Shown one piece after another: positions 1 through 9,168 of a stretch of 64,000 bases of DNA. The DNA comes from Methanobrevibacter sp. (GTDB lineage: Archaea > Methanobacteriota > Methanobacteria > Methanobacteriales > Methanobacteriaceae). A program made the position numbers and the translations under genes. How positions within the stretch are numbered: the first letter of the stretch is position 1; each line of letters starts with the position of its first letter. The stretch is from assembly GCF_017431965.1 (NCBI RefSeq), contig NZ_JAFRKB010000049.1, positions 1 through 64,000 of the forward strand, in the 5' to 3' direction. Below the pieces are notes generated by a model that did not search any database, was not told where the DNA came from, and saw only the letters and a program-made list of their open reading frames with translations.

Positions 1-1607
1 AAGTACCATTTTATTATCCTATAATCTCTAAGGTTTGATGCAAAAGTTTTTTGATGATAATCAGAATCGTTGCTGATAATAAAATCCGTTACATGAGAGA
101 CATCATAATGGTTACCTGTAATTTCATCTCCCACAATAAATGAAAATGAGGAAATTACTAAAACTATCATCAGCACTATTAAAAGACCTACTTTATACTT
201 CGGATATTCCTTTTCATTAAATGTATTTTCATTTAAATTCGCTTTAAAATCATTTTTATTTCTGAAATTGTCCAAAATTCCTTCAAGACAATATATGATG
301 ATATAAATTAAAGGAGGTAAAAACTGTATTGAATAACGTAAAGTCTTGGTTTGATATATTGATAGGAAAATTAAATTAATCATAAAATAAGATAAGAATA
401 ATAAGTTTAAAGCCTGTTCATTCTTATTTACATTAAACTCACTTATTAAATAATAAATAATAGGTATTGACATCAAAAATAAAATATTAGTTAATATATG
501 GCTGGAAAACACCTTAAATGAAATGAATGTCAGTATTATCAATACAATCAATAATGCAATTAATAATTTTTTAAAGTTTTCTGTTCTCCACTCTTTAACA
601 GGCCCTGCAATTTGAGAAAAATTCTTAATAAGATAATTTAATTTAAATATTGCTCCAAATCCAATAATACAATAAATTATAACTGAAAAAACCCTATCTA
701 AAGCACGATTTTCACTGAATAGTATTTTCGAGAAATTTTTCAAATAAAATAATTTATCATATACAACATCAATTCCACCACTAACGCCGTAATTTGAATT
801 CTTAATTGTGCTTGCAGACTGATGAATGAAAGTCAAATCCCCGCCATAATCAAGAATCAAATACTTACATATGACGGCAAATAAAATAATGCTTAAAATT
901 ACTGATAAAACAATATATTTAAACTCAGAACTTTTTAGATAATTATTCAATTTTTCCTTGAAAAGAGATTTATCCCGGATGATGCACTCAATATTTCCTA
1001 TAAGATCCCTTTTCATGACATAATACAATATTAGTACAGGCAACATGAATCCAACGGTATATCTTGTAAAAAATCCTATAACCAGTAGTAAAAAAGTGAT
1101 AATGAAATATTTTGAATCTTTGTCAACAGCCATTATTCCAAATAAAAGCACTAAAATAGATACGGAAACAGAAGGAACATCTAATAAACCACTTGACAAA
1201 TTAATTAACAGTTCAGATACACTTCCATAAATCACAACACCGGTTAAAGATAAAATTGAATTGAATCTGAATCTCAACAGGATGTATAATCCAAGAAATC
1301 CGAATAGTGCAAAAAAAGATGAAACCAACGAAATTGCCAACTGGTCAACAAGACCCATTCTAAAGAGCAATGATGTTAAAAATGAAATAACGGGACTATA
1401 AAAAATATCACTTGGATTGGCAATACCGTAATAATCCAATCCACTATATTTTAAAGCAGTGATTAAATAAAGGGCTTTATCCGGATAAAAAATGCCTCCA
1501 GACAAATGATATTGAGTTCTAAAATAAATCAAACCCATAGAAAAAATAAAAACAATTACCAAATATAAATAATCCTTTTTATTTAAATTAAAAACTTTAT
1601 TAACCAT
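1..1607 (-). CDS. Partial multi-pass membrane glycosyltransferase (GT-C type), C-terminus beyond the window
   Basis: The frame starts at ATG 1607 and stays open to base 1, so at least 535 codons are present and the C-terminus is missing. The protein starts with a short cytoplasmic stretch and then has about ten hydrophobic segments. The first outside loop holds an acidic residue in the context GGIFYPDKALY, which resembles the first-loop acidic site of ArnT/PMT-like GT-C enzymes. Such enzymes move a sugar from a polyprenyl-phosphate donor to an acceptor on the outer face of the membrane. The role here would be protein or envelope glycosylation, but acceptor and donor cannot be read from the sequence. 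No clear ribosome binding site precedes the ATG. The 264 bases upstream (1608-1871) are AT-rich and show no gene. It could instead be another polytopic membrane protein. Confidence 0.6.
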   Translation of the reverse strand, partial: MVNKVFNLNKKDYLYLVIVFIFSMGLIYFRTQYHLSGGIFYPDKALYLITALKYSGLDYYGIANPSDIFYSPVISFLTSLLFRMGLVDQLAISLVSSFFALFGFLGLYILLRFRFNSILSLTGVVIYGSVSELLINLSSGLLDVPSVSVSILVLLFGIMAVDKDSKYFIITFLLLVIGFFTRYTVGFMLPVLILYYVMKRDLIGNIECIIRDKSLFKEKLNNYLKSSEFKYIVLSVILSIILFAVICKYLILDYGGDLTFIHQSASTIKNSNYGVSGGIDVVYDKLFYLKNFSKILFSENRALDRVFSVIIYCIIGFGAIFKLNYLIKNFSQIAGPVKEWRTENFKKLLIALLIVLIILTFISFKVFSSHILTNILFLMSIPIIYYLISEFNVNKNEQALNLLFLSYFMINLIFLSIYQTKTLRYSIQFLPPLIYIIIYCLEGILDNFRNKNDFKANLNENTFNEKEYPKYKVGLLIVLMIVLVISSFSFIVGDEITGNHYDVSHVTDFIISNDSDYHQKTFASNLRDYRIIKWY

Positions 1608-1871
1608 TTTATCCCTATTTCATGAAAAGTTTCGTTGAAAAAGAAATGTCTTAAATAAAAACAGTTCCATACACTCAATGAGCATTAAATATAATATATT
1701 CACTTTTAATTAATATAAATAACTGTTTGACTTTGAAAAAATATTATTTTTAAGAAAAGTATTGAAAAGTCAACTTATACTTTAATTAATAAAAAATTAG
1801 CAATAAAAAAAATATGAATGAATATTAATTTGAACAAAAGAATAATTATCCCAGTTCAATTAATATTAAAA

Positions 1872-2711
1872 TCACATCAGCAATTCTTTTAAATCTAAAA
1901 TAACCTGTTCGAATTTGACTCCATATTTATGGTTTTCATCACCAACTGTTTTTTCAATTGCTCTTTTGGTAAACTCTCCTGCAATTTGTGAAGCTTGTGT
2001 TGGAGTCTTGCCAACCATAGTCGATCCGACAAATGCTGAAGCAAATACGTCCCCGGTTCCATGAGATACATAATCTATCTTGTCATTGTAAACAATTTCC
2101 AAGGAAGATTCCTGTTTATCCAAAACAATCATTCCCAACTTATCTTCTTCATTGGTATCTCCTTTTAAGATAACATGTCTTTTTGTGAACTTTGAAAGTT
2201 CATTTGCCATGTCCAACATTTCTTCTCTTGTAAATTCCTCTTTCCAAGGTTTATGCAATAAATAGCAGGCTTCAGTTGTGTTTGGAAGGACATAATCTCC
2301 CAATTTACAAAGTTCCCCCATTTTGTCTGCAAACTCCTGGTCAAAACCATTGTAAAATTCTCCATGGTCTGCCATGGCCGGGTCAACAAATACAAGCCCG
2401 TCAGGCTTTAATCTTGAATCTATAATATCTTTAATGTAATCCAATTGTTCCATTGATGCAATGAATCCTGTATATATTGCATCGAAATATATTCCTTCCT
2501 TTTCCCAATGCTTTTGGATAGCCGGGAGATCTTCTGTCAAATCCCTTACGGTAAATCCTTCAAAACCTGAAGTGTGTGTTGATAAAACAGCAGAAGGAAG
2601 AATTGCAGTTTCTATTCCAAAAGCAGAAATAATCGGCAACGCAACTGTTATTGAGCACTGCCCAAAACAGGAAATATCTTGAATGGTTAAAATTTTTGTT
2701 GTTTCACTCAT
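1872..2711 (-). CDS. Pyridoxamine/pyridoxal kinase (ribokinase superfamily)
   Basis: This 279-residue protein matches the pyridoxal/pyridoxamine kinase family in length and layout. The N-terminus reads IQDISCFGQCS, the family's substrate-loop start. A conserved VDPAMADHG segment lies near residue 109. The anion-hole/catalytic motif GTGD is at residues 218-221, followed by an FASAF helix. The enzyme would phosphorylate pyridoxamine or pyridoxal with ATP in the B6 salvage pathway, in the cytosol. It stands alone on this strand, between the glycosyltransferase and a divergent methyltransferase. The large family also holds hydroxymethylpyrimidine kinases, but the N-terminal motif and the HGTGD context favour the B6 kinase. 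Confidence 0.85.
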   Translation of the reverse strand: MSETTKILTIQDISCFGQCSITVALPIISAFGIETAILPSAVLSTHTSGFEGFTVRDLTEDLPAIQKHWEKEGIYFDAIYTGFIASMEQLDYIKDIIDSRLKPDGLVFVDPAMADHGEFYNGFDQEFADKMGELCKLGDYVLPNTTEACYLLHKPWKEEFTREEMLDMANELSKFTKRHVILKGDTNEEDKLGMIVLDKQESSLEIVYNDKIDYVSHGTGDVFASAFVGSTMVGKTPTQASQIAGEFTKRAIEKTVGDENHKYGVKFEQVILDLKELLM

Positions 2712-2829
2712 CTTTTCAACTCAAATTACATTTAATTAACATATAAATATTGTTAACAATAGTTATATATTTTTTTCTTTAAAATTAAATTGCTAAAATT
2801 TATATTTATATTATTATATAATGAACTAT

Positions 2830-2856
2830 ATAAAGCTTTATAGTACATAAATGTAC
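2830..2856. promoter_or_regulatory. Two adjacent palindromes upstream of a methyltransferase gene
   Basis: A perfect 12-base palindrome, ATAAAGCTTTAT, lies at 2830-2841. It is followed at once by GTACAT-AA-ATGTAC at 2843-2856, whose 6-base arms match exactly. They lie about 85-110 bases before the ATG at 2938, in an AT-rich divergent promoter region shared with the kinase gene at 1872-2711. They could be operator half-sites or a small hairpin. Chance palindromes are common in such AT-rich sequence, so confidence is low. Confidence 0.25.
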
Positions 2857-2937
2857 ACTGAATGTAATTAATAATAGAAAAATAATATTATAAATTGAAA
2901 AAACAAAATAGGATTAGTACAGTCTGAGAGGAATATC

Positions 2938-3600
2938 ATGCCCAATAAAGAAAAATATCTAAACAATGAACTGTTAATCAATGCCCGAAAGCCTGAAGGC
3001 GAACTTGGAGAAAAGTTAATAGATATGATGAATGAAAATCATAAAAATCTAGCACAATGGAGTGTAAACCATTTAGAAATCTCCAAAAAGGATATTATTT
3101 TAGATATTGGATGTGGCGGCGGAGTAAACGTGAAAAGATTTCTAAAAATGACTGACAATAATGTTTACGGGATTGATTACTCAGATGTTGCAGTCAAAAA
3201 ATCCATCGAATTAAACAAAAAAGCAATTGAAGATAAAAGATGTGAAATCATAAAGGGATCCGTTTCAAAACTGCCATTTGAAGATAACAGCTTTGATATC
3301 ATCACCGCTTTTGAAACCGTTTATTTCTGGCCTGATTTTGAAAATGATTTAAAAGAAGTCAAACGAGTCCTAAAAGATGGTGGAATCATATTCATAGCCA
3401 ATGAAGCACTTCCAATAAAAGATGATGAACGCCAAAAGGAATTCATTGAACTGTTGGATGCCAATATCTATTCTGAAAAGGAATTAAATGACTCATTAAC
3501 TAATGCGGGTTTTTGTGATATTGCCTGTTTTAAAAAAGAGTCAATAGATTCATTTACAGGCGATTATGCCAATTGGATATGTTTCGTCGCGAAAAAATAA
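2938..3600 (+). CDS. Class I SAM-dependent methyltransferase
   Basis: The 220-residue protein has the Rossmann methyltransferase signature: motif I LDIGCGGG at residues 55-62, an acidic GIDYS at the end of strand 2, and a later LPFEDNSFDIITAFETVYFW block typical of UbiE/COQ5-like (Methyltransf_11) enzymes. It should transfer a methyl group from S-adenosylmethionine to a small molecule; the substrate is unknown. The ATG follows GAGAGG by a suitable distance. The stop codon directly abuts the stop of the convergent gene at 3601, with no spacer. Confidence 0.8.
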   Translation: MPNKEKYLNNELLINARKPEGELGEKLIDMMNENHKNLAQWSVNHLEISKKDIILDIGCGGGVNVKRFLKMTDNNVYGIDYSDVAVKKSIELNKKAIEDKRCEIIKGSVSKLPFEDNSFDIITAFETVYFWPDFENDLKEVKRVLKDGGIIFIANEALPIKDDERQKEFIELLDANIYSEKELNDSLTNAGFCDIACFKKESIDSFTGDYANWICFVAKK

Positions 3601-4272
3601 CTACCATATCAATGGGAAAATCTTATAATTTACTTTATTTTTATATTCTCTGTAGCCATCCAATTCGTGTTCCAACACTTTTTCTTCATTTCTAATTCTA
3701 AATGCAATTAAAATAGGATAAATCAGCAATATGACAAATGAATATATGGAACCTAAAATCAAGGGCATTGATAAAAACAGGAATATTGTTGAAGTATACA
3801 TAGGATGTCTAACAATGCCGTATAAACCTTTATCAATTACTTTTTGATTCTCATCTACCTCAATAGTTCGGGACAGATACTCATTTTCACGCAATACTTC
3901 AATATACATCACATATGCCAACAAAAATATTATGGATGATATTGTTACGATAATTGATGGAAGTTTAGTCAAGTTGAATCTATAGTTTAAACCGGCCAAA
4001 ACAAATGCAGATATAAACATCAGACCGCTGAGCAAAACAACTAGTTTTTGCTCGGATTCCTTTTCCTTCGCATTTAATCTCTTTTGCAATAAGGCAGGAT
4101 TTTTAATAAATATTATTATTCCCATAATCAACATGGGAATAAACAACAATCCTATAAATAGCCATCCATTCGGAAAATCTATTGTTCCAGCAGGTAGAAA
4201 TATCAACAATCCAACTACAAGCAATCCTAAAACGAATTTTTTTGTTGCCTGTAACAATAAACCACTATCCAT
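3601..4272 (-). CDS. Integral membrane isoprenylcysteine carboxyl methyltransferase-like protein
   Basis: The 223-residue protein has about five membrane segments. Its C-terminal signature, YGIVRHPMYTS followed further on by RNEEKVL and YREYKNKV, is that of the ICMT/PEMT superfamily, in which the His-Pro and the RNEE segment bind S-adenosylmethionine. In prokaryotes these proteins usually methylate unknown lipid or small-molecule substrates, not prenylated proteins. It lies 8 bases downstream of the M14-like gene on the same strand and may be cotranscribed with it. Its stop abuts that of the convergent SAM methyltransferase. Confidence 0.75.
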   Translation of the reverse strand: MDSGLLLQATKKFVLGLLVVGLLIFLPAGTIDFPNGWLFIGLLFIPMLIMGIIIFIKNPALLQKRLNAKEKESEQKLVVLLSGLMFISAFVLAGLNYRFNLTKLPSIIVTISSIIFLLAYVMYIEVLRENEYLSRTIEVDENQKVIDKGLYGIVRHPMYTSTIFLFLSMPLILGSIYSFVILLIYPILIAFRIRNEEKVLEHELDGYREYKNKVNYKIFPLIW

Positions 4273-4280
4273 TTTAACAC

Positions 4281-5021
4281 TTAACTGAATTTTAAATTAT
4301 CGACAGCGTGAATAAGTTCCAGCATGTGATTATCCTTAATACTTTGAGTAATGAAGCTATTTTCCTCAAAATAAAATGCAGGTGTGCCATGCTCATTTAA
4401 AGGAATTGTCAGATAAGGTCCGCTTGTTGTATGATATGGGTTATAATATGAGATGTTCTGTGTGCTTTGGGAAACGTTTCGTCCATAGCTTTCACCTGTT
4501 TCACCATCAACCGGACAGAAAACAAATGTGTTGTAATCGCCATAAGCACCGCCGTGTGCATGTACATCAACAGCCAATTCATAGCTTCCATTAACTATTT
4601 GCGGATATACATATTTATAAGCCAAATCCTGTCCTGTTGCCCTTCCAGGTTCATCGTCAGGCAATAAGTGTCCATATTGGCTAAAGTCCAAAGAGACATT
4701 GATGACATATATATCATAGCAATAGTTCAGATTATCTACTGTCGGCAGAAGCTTAAGCAGTGTCTTATGAGTATCATTTTCCAATGGATGAACACCAACA
4801 ATATATGCTATCTTTTTACCATCGGGATTTCCGATATTTCTTATAACTTCAACAGACCCTCCATCAGAAGAGTTATTTGCAATAAGTTCATGAGTTACTG
4901 CAGAAGTGCCATTTGCTGATAATTCATCATTAATTACCTTAAAAGGATTAACAACCAATATCGCAAAAATTACAACCACCAAAGCTATCAATAATATCAA
5001 TTTGAGTCTTCTTTTTAACAT
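4281..5021 (-). CDS. Membrane-anchored protein with an M14-like zinc-site pattern, copy A
   Basis: I start this gene at ATG 5021 (246 residues), because the paralog at 8105-8839 then aligns from its own first Met; a GTG at 5060 is the alternative. A positive N-terminus is followed by one hydrophobic segment (residues 6-24), a signal anchor. The outer domain carries GVHPLE with His78-x-x-Glu81, then DVH with His154 after a beta strand, and AFYFEE with Glu219. That is the HxxE...H...E order of zinc carboxypeptidases and aspartoacylase-like M14 enzymes. This suggests an extracytoplasmic amidase or carboxypeptidase, perhaps acting on pseudomurein peptides or secreted peptides. Substrate and activity are inference. 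Confidence 0.55.
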   Translation of the reverse strand: MLKRRLKLILLIALVVVIFAILVVNPFKVINDELSANGTSAVTHELIANNSSDGGSVEVIRNIGNPDGKKIAYIVGVHPLENDTHKTLLKLLPTVDNLNYCYDIYVINVSLDFSQYGHLLPDDEPGRATGQDLAYKYVYPQIVNGSYELAVDVHAHGGAYGDYNTFVFCPVDGETGESYGRNVSQSTQNISYYNPYHTTSGPYLTIPLNEHGTPAFYFEENSFITQSIKDNHMLELIHAVDNLKFS

Positions 5022-5145
5022 TAAATCTAATATAAATTTTTTAATTAATAAATTTATCACTCTAAAAAAGCAAAAAATGAAAAAAATATATTATTATAAA
5101 TATGCAAATATAATAATGTTACATTATTAAATTGGATTGAATATT

Positions 5146-6105
5146 ATGAATATTGGTAAATTGATTGGCAATACTCCAATGATAAAAATTGATTATGAGT
5201 ATGAAGGAAAAATTGGCAGCGTTTACTCAAAACTTGAATTCTACAATTATTCAGGAAGTATAAAAGATAGAATTGCTTTATATATTATAGAAAAAGAAAA
5301 GGAAAACGGAAATTTAAAAGAAGGTCAAGCTATTGTTGAAGTAACAAGTGGAAATACCGGCATTTCCTTTAGCGCCATCGGTGCACTATTCGGCCATGAC
5401 GTTCATATTTTCATGCCCGACTGGGTATCTCTTGAAAGAAGAAACCTCATAGAAATGTATGGTGCCCATGTTCATCTTGTATCTAAAGAAGAAGGCGGAT
5501 TCAAAAAAGCATTGGAGCTTGCAGAAGAATTTGCCAAAGAAACTGACGCATACAGACCTCTCCAATTTGATAATATGTTAAACGTTGAAGCGCAATATAC
5601 AACAACAGGTCAAGAAATCATTGACGCCGCACCTCACGTAAACGCTTTCGTTTCAGGTATCGGAACTGGCGGAACTTTAATGGGAATCGGGAAAAGATTG
5701 AAAGAAAATAATCCAGATTCAAAAATAATCGCTCTTGAACCATCAACATTATCAATCCTTAAAATGGGAATGGAAGAGGGAACCCACATGATTGAAGGAA
5801 TCGGTGATGACTTTATTCCAAGCATAATTGAAAAAGATATAATAGACGATATTGTTTTGATTGATGATTTGGATGCAATCAACATGTCTAAAAGAATAGC
5901 TAAAGAGTTTGGTTTGGGAATTGGCATTTCCAGTGGAGCAAACTTCCTAGCGTCCGTTTTGATTGATGATGATAATTTGAATATCGCCACCGTCTTTGCA
6001 GATGACAATAAAAAGTATATTACTACAAAGCTTTCAGAAGAAATTGATGATGATCCTAAACTGCTTTCTAATAAAATAAGGCTTATAGACTTTGAGGTAA
6101 TTTAG
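5146..6105 (+). CDS. Cysteine synthase family PLP-dependent enzyme
   Basis: ATG 5146 gives 319 residues; a TTG nine bases upstream is less likely. The fold-type II PLP signature is complete: the Schiff-base lysine in SGSIKDRIA, TSGNTGIS for the substrate carboxylate, GIGTGGTLMG for the PLP phosphate, and GISSGAN near the C-terminus. These match O-acetylserine/O-phosphoserine sulfhydrylases, which make cysteine from an activated serine and sulfide. Related cystathionine beta-synthases and other substrates cannot be excluded. The gene is monocistronic and divergent from the M14-like gene at 4281. Confidence 0.8.
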   Translation: MNIGKLIGNTPMIKIDYEYEGKIGSVYSKLEFYNYSGSIKDRIALYIIEKEKENGNLKEGQAIVEVTSGNTGISFSAIGALFGHDVHIFMPDWVSLERRNLIEMYGAHVHLVSKEEGGFKKALELAEEFAKETDAYRPLQFDNMLNVEAQYTTTGQEIIDAAPHVNAFVSGIGTGGTLMGIGKRLKENNPDSKIIALEPSTLSILKMGMEEGTHMIEGIGDDFIPSIIEKDIIDDIVLIDDLDAINMSKRIAKEFGLGIGISSGANFLASVLIDDDNLNIATVFADDNKKYITTKLSEEIDDDPKLLSNKIRLIDFEVI

Positions 6106-6112
6106 AAGCTAA

Positions 6113-6448
6113 TTATTTATTCACCATCTTATCTAATTGTTTAAGATTTATCTCAATGAACTCCCTGTATTTGGGATTAGCGAAAATCTGGTATTGTTTT
6201 TTACCGGTATTTCGATATGCTTCATCCATAATGGATTGTAACTCATCGATTTTAGTATTTAAAACTATGTCCAATTTACTTTTTTGACTATCAGTTAATT
6301 TAGATAAATAAGATTCGGCTTTTGATTCGAACTTTAAAACTATATTGGTATTCTTTTTAGCAAATCTTTCAAGCAAAAATGTTGGGGCCAATGTGAAAAA
6401 TTTCTCATACTCTTCAACATCCCTATAAGTAATTTTTTCATCACTCAT
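6113..6448 (-). CDS. Uncharacterised 111-residue helical protein
   Basis: I do not recognise a family. The protein is charged, predicted helical and soluble, with no signal peptide, no cysteine cluster and no membrane segment. The ATG is preceded by GGTGATTTTAA, a strong archaeal ribosome binding site, so it is likely translated. It lies 152 bases beyond the end of the flavoprotein gene at 6600 on the same strand and convergent with the cysteine synthase gene, ending 8 bases from it. Confidence 0.6.
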   Translation of the reverse strand: MSDEKITYRDVEEYEKFFTLAPTFLLERFAKKNTNIVLKFESKAESYLSKLTDSQKSKLDIVLNTKIDELQSIMDEAYRNTGKKQYQIFANPKYREFIEINLKQLDKMVNK

Positions 6449-6599
6449 TTAAAATCACCGAAATATTATTCTACAAATCGTTCTCTTGTCAGTAAATATA
6501 CTTAAATTCATCTTATATTTAAATATGTTGATAAAATTCCAACACACCCAAATAATTATAGCTTTGACTAAAAATTCATGTACACTCATCAAACTTAAG

Positions 6600-8048
6600 T
6601 TACAAATCATAATGAATATTGTGCAATTTGTACAAGCATACAGAACTGCTTGAAGGGAATGCATAAATCATATAATCAAGCTCTTCTAAAGTAATCCTCT
6701 TGTTTATGATGAAAGCAAACATATTAGCTACATTTTCTGCATCCGCAGCATATATCTCCGCTCCTACAATCTGCAAGTCCTTATCTACAATCACTTTTGC
6801 TTCAGCAGTCAAATCATTTTTAAGCTCTAAGGAGTATGACCTGCCATATCTAATTCTATGAACTTCATATTCATCGCTTTTCTCTGCAATATAAGCAGGT
6901 ATGCCAACTGTGGCTATTCTAGGAATTGTATATGCAACCGCCGGAACAACAGGATATGTTATCTCATCAGCTTCGCCCAATAGCTCTTTTGCAAGATATT
7001 TGGATTGATGTATTGCAACTGTTACAAGTTTGGCGATGCCCGTGTCGGCAACATCTCCGGATGCATAGATATTTGGAACTTCTGTTTGCAGGTGACCGTT
7101 TACTTTAATTCCCTGCCGAGTATATGTCAAGCCCACATTTTCAAGACCGATATCTTCCACGTTTGCCTCTCTTCCAATTGCTGCGATAACATAGTCTCCA
7201 GTGATGCTCAGTCCACTTTCGCAATTGACTGTAAATCCGTTTTCATAGGCTTTGTTATCATCCTTAGCATCAGGATCTCTTAAATCCTCATTAGCATTCA
7301 ATCCCTGAACAGCATTTTGAACCTTATCTTCTGGATTGTCAATGTCAACATTTGCAATAATCTCTTTAACCTGCTGGTTGAAATGGAAGCGGATTCCTTT
7401 ATCTTCCAATATATGAATCACGTTTTGAACATAAGGCTGGTGGAAATACTTCAAAGCCATGTTTCCCCTGATTATCACATCAGCCTCAAGGCCGGCTTCA
7501 GCAAGTATTGAAGCGAATTCCATCCCTACAAAACCTGCACCTATAATGATTGTGTGTTTCGGCAAATCGGCAATATCTAAAAAGTCAGTGCTGTCATGCA
7601 GATATTCACTGCCTTTGATATCTGGAATAACAGGTTTCAATCCAGTGCAGATAACTATTTTCTCTGTGGTGAATTTCTTATCTCCAACCTGGACGGTGTG
7701 TTCATCGACAATTACCCCTTTTCCATGGGCAACATCCAAGTCATATTCATCGAACTTGCCGTCTAAAAACAATGACATGCCGGCAATACGTTTTTGTTTA
7801 AATTTCATTAAATCTGACCAGTTGACTTCAAAGTTGCCGGATTTTCCAACTCCCTCAAAATTATCGGCCAATGCCTTAATCTCATATGGAGCATCAAGCA
7901 ATGCCTTTGAATTGCAACCCCTGTTTGCACATGCTCCGCCATACAAGCTTTCTTCAACGATTAGAATTTTGAGCCCAGCCTTTCTTAAAAATCGGCCACC
8001 TTGCCATGCTGCGTTTCCACTGCCAATATATATTACATCATAATCCAT
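6600..8048 (-). CDS. Dihydrolipoamide dehydrogenase-like FAD disulfide oxidoreductase without the C-terminal His-Glu dyad
   Basis: The 482-residue protein has an N-terminal FAD Rossmann motif (IGSGNAAWQGG), a redox cysteine pair Cys40/Cys45 in GGACANRGCNSK, a second NAD(P) dinucleotide motif (IIGAGFVGMEFA), the FAD-binding YASGDVADTG segment and a C-terminal dimerisation domain. It therefore belongs to the pyridine nucleotide-disulfide oxidoreductases. The C-terminal HPT..E catalytic dyad of lipoamide, glutathione and mercuric reductases is replaced by FPSSSS. The substrate is thus unlikely to be lipoamide, and no 2-oxoacid dehydrogenase genes lie nearby. It may reduce a low-molecular-weight disulfide or another electron acceptor. 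SD GGTTAA precedes the ATG. Confidence 0.75.
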   Translation of the reverse strand: MDYDVIYIGSGNAAWQGGRFLRKAGLKILIVEESLYGGACANRGCNSKALLDAPYEIKALADNFEGVGKSGNFEVNWSDLMKFKQKRIAGMSLFLDGKFDEYDLDVAHGKGVIVDEHTVQVGDKKFTTEKIVICTGLKPVIPDIKGSEYLHDSTDFLDIADLPKHTIIIGAGFVGMEFASILAEAGLEADVIIRGNMALKYFHQPYVQNVIHILEDKGIRFHFNQQVKEIIANVDIDNPEDKVQNAVQGLNANEDLRDPDAKDDNKAYENGFTVNCESGLSITGDYVIAAIGREANVEDIGLENVGLTYTRQGIKVNGHLQTEVPNIYASGDVADTGIAKLVTVAIHQSKYLAKELLGEADEITYPVVPAVAYTIPRIATVGIPAYIAEKSDEYEVHRIRYGRSYSLELKNDLTAEAKVIVDKDLQIVGAEIYAADAENVANMFAFIINKRITLEELDYMIYAFPSSSSVCLYKLHNIHYDL

Positions 8049-8104
8049 GAATTAACCTCTAATGTGATAATCTATTAAAAATATGTTTAAAAGAATATAA
8101 ATTT

Positions 8105-8839
8105 TTAACTGAATTTCAGTTTATCAATGGCTGAAATAAGTTCCAACATATGACTGTCCTTCACATCCTGACTGGCGAAACTGTATTCTTCAAAGTAAAA
8201 TGCCGGAATTCCATTTTCATTTAAAGGAACTGTCAAATACGGACCGCTTGTTGTTGAATCGGGCGCATAATATGAAATATTTTCACAGCTGTTTGCGACA
8301 TCTCTTGCATATTGCGCACTGGCTGCCTCCTTAACCGGACTGAAGACAAATGTTTTGAAAGGATATGCTCCAACATTCGAGTGAACATCAATGGCCAGGT
8401 CATAATCACCTTTCAGAATTTCAGGATAGACATATTTATAAGCCAGAATCTGTCCGTTTTGCCTTCCCTGACTGTTATCCGATGAGCCGTCACCATAATA
8501 GCCTACGTCTTCAGTAACATTGATTATGTAGATGTCATAGCAACAAGTTAAATTGGTCATATTCGGCAATAATTTGACTAATGTGCGATGGGTCTGATAC
8601 TCCAATGGATGAACTCCAACCACATAGGCTATTTTTTTGCCGTTGGGATTTCCAATATTTCTTATTACTTCAACCGTACCAGGTTCATCTGTTGAATTTG
8701 ATAGGACTTCATGCGTAGCTGTTGAAGTAGCATTTATCTCAGCATCCCCCTTAAAAAGAGTTTCATTAACGATAAGCATACTGAAAAGAAAAATAACAAG
8801 TATCAATATTAAAACTGCAATATGCTCTTTTTTAACCAT
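8105..8839 (-). CDS. Membrane-anchored protein with an M14-like zinc-site pattern, copy B
   Basis: The 244-residue paralog of the protein at 4281-5021 aligns over its full length, with the same N-terminal anchor (residues 7-25). The residue pattern is conserved: His77-x-x-Glu80 in GVHPLE, Asp151-Val-His153, and Glu217 in AFYFEE. Shared blocks such as VIRNIGNP, YKYVYP and TTSGPYLT lie outside the presumed metal site and define the family. The domain would face the outside of the cell. The reaction is inferred from the metal-site pattern only. The gene lies 57 bases upstream of the disulfide oxidoreductase gene on the same strand. Confidence 0.55.
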   Translation of the reverse strand: MVKKEHIAVLILILVIFLFSMLIVNETLFKGDAEINATSTATHEVLSNSTDEPGTVEVIRNIGNPNGKKIAYVVGVHPLEYQTHRTLVKLLPNMTNLTCCYDIYIINVTEDVGYYGDGSSDNSQGRQNGQILAYKYVYPEILKGDYDLAIDVHSNVGAYPFKTFVFSPVKEAASAQYARDVANSCENISYYAPDSTTSGPYLTVPLNENGIPAFYFEEYSFASQDVKDSHMLELISAIDKLKFS

Positions 8840-8902
8840 GAACTTAATTTCAATTTTATAATTTATATAATTATTTAAACATAATAATAATTAGGTGATA
8901 TT

Positions 8903-9085
8903 ATGGATAACAAAGAAAAAGTTATTGAAGCCTTTAAAAATTCAGATGAACCATTGAACGCTAAAAAAGTTAGTGAACTTTCAGGTGTCGAGAAAAAAGA
9001 AGTGGACAAAATCATGAAGGATCTTAAAAAAGACGAAACTATAGTTTCACCTAAAAGATGCTATTGGACATTGGCGGATAAATAA
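8903..9085 (+). CDS. Small winged-helix DNA-binding protein
   Basis: The 60-residue protein is little more than a winged helix: a first helix (KEKVIEAFKNS), a recognition unit (NAKKVSELSGVEKKEVDKIMKDL) and a wing with SPKRCYWTL. This looks like the small MarR/ArsR-like regulators widespread in methanogens. It is preceded by TAGGTGATATT, a strong ribosome binding site. Its target is unknown. It is divergent from M14-like copy B, with only about 60 bases between the starts, so it may act on that promoter. Confidence 0.7.
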   Translation: MDNKEKVIEAFKNSDEPLNAKKVSELSGVEKKEVDKIMKDLKKDETIVSPKRCYWTLADK

Positions 9086-9168
9086 TTATTATCCCCCCAA
9101 TCATCTTCTTTTTTTATTGTAAAATGCAATACATTCAAATTATTTTTTAAATAAATATTTTTGATATT

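Noticed and set aside
7459-8043. 194-residue plus-strand reading frame
   Set aside because: It is a shadow of the disulfide oxidoreductase gene on the minus strand, with no ribosome site and no family match.
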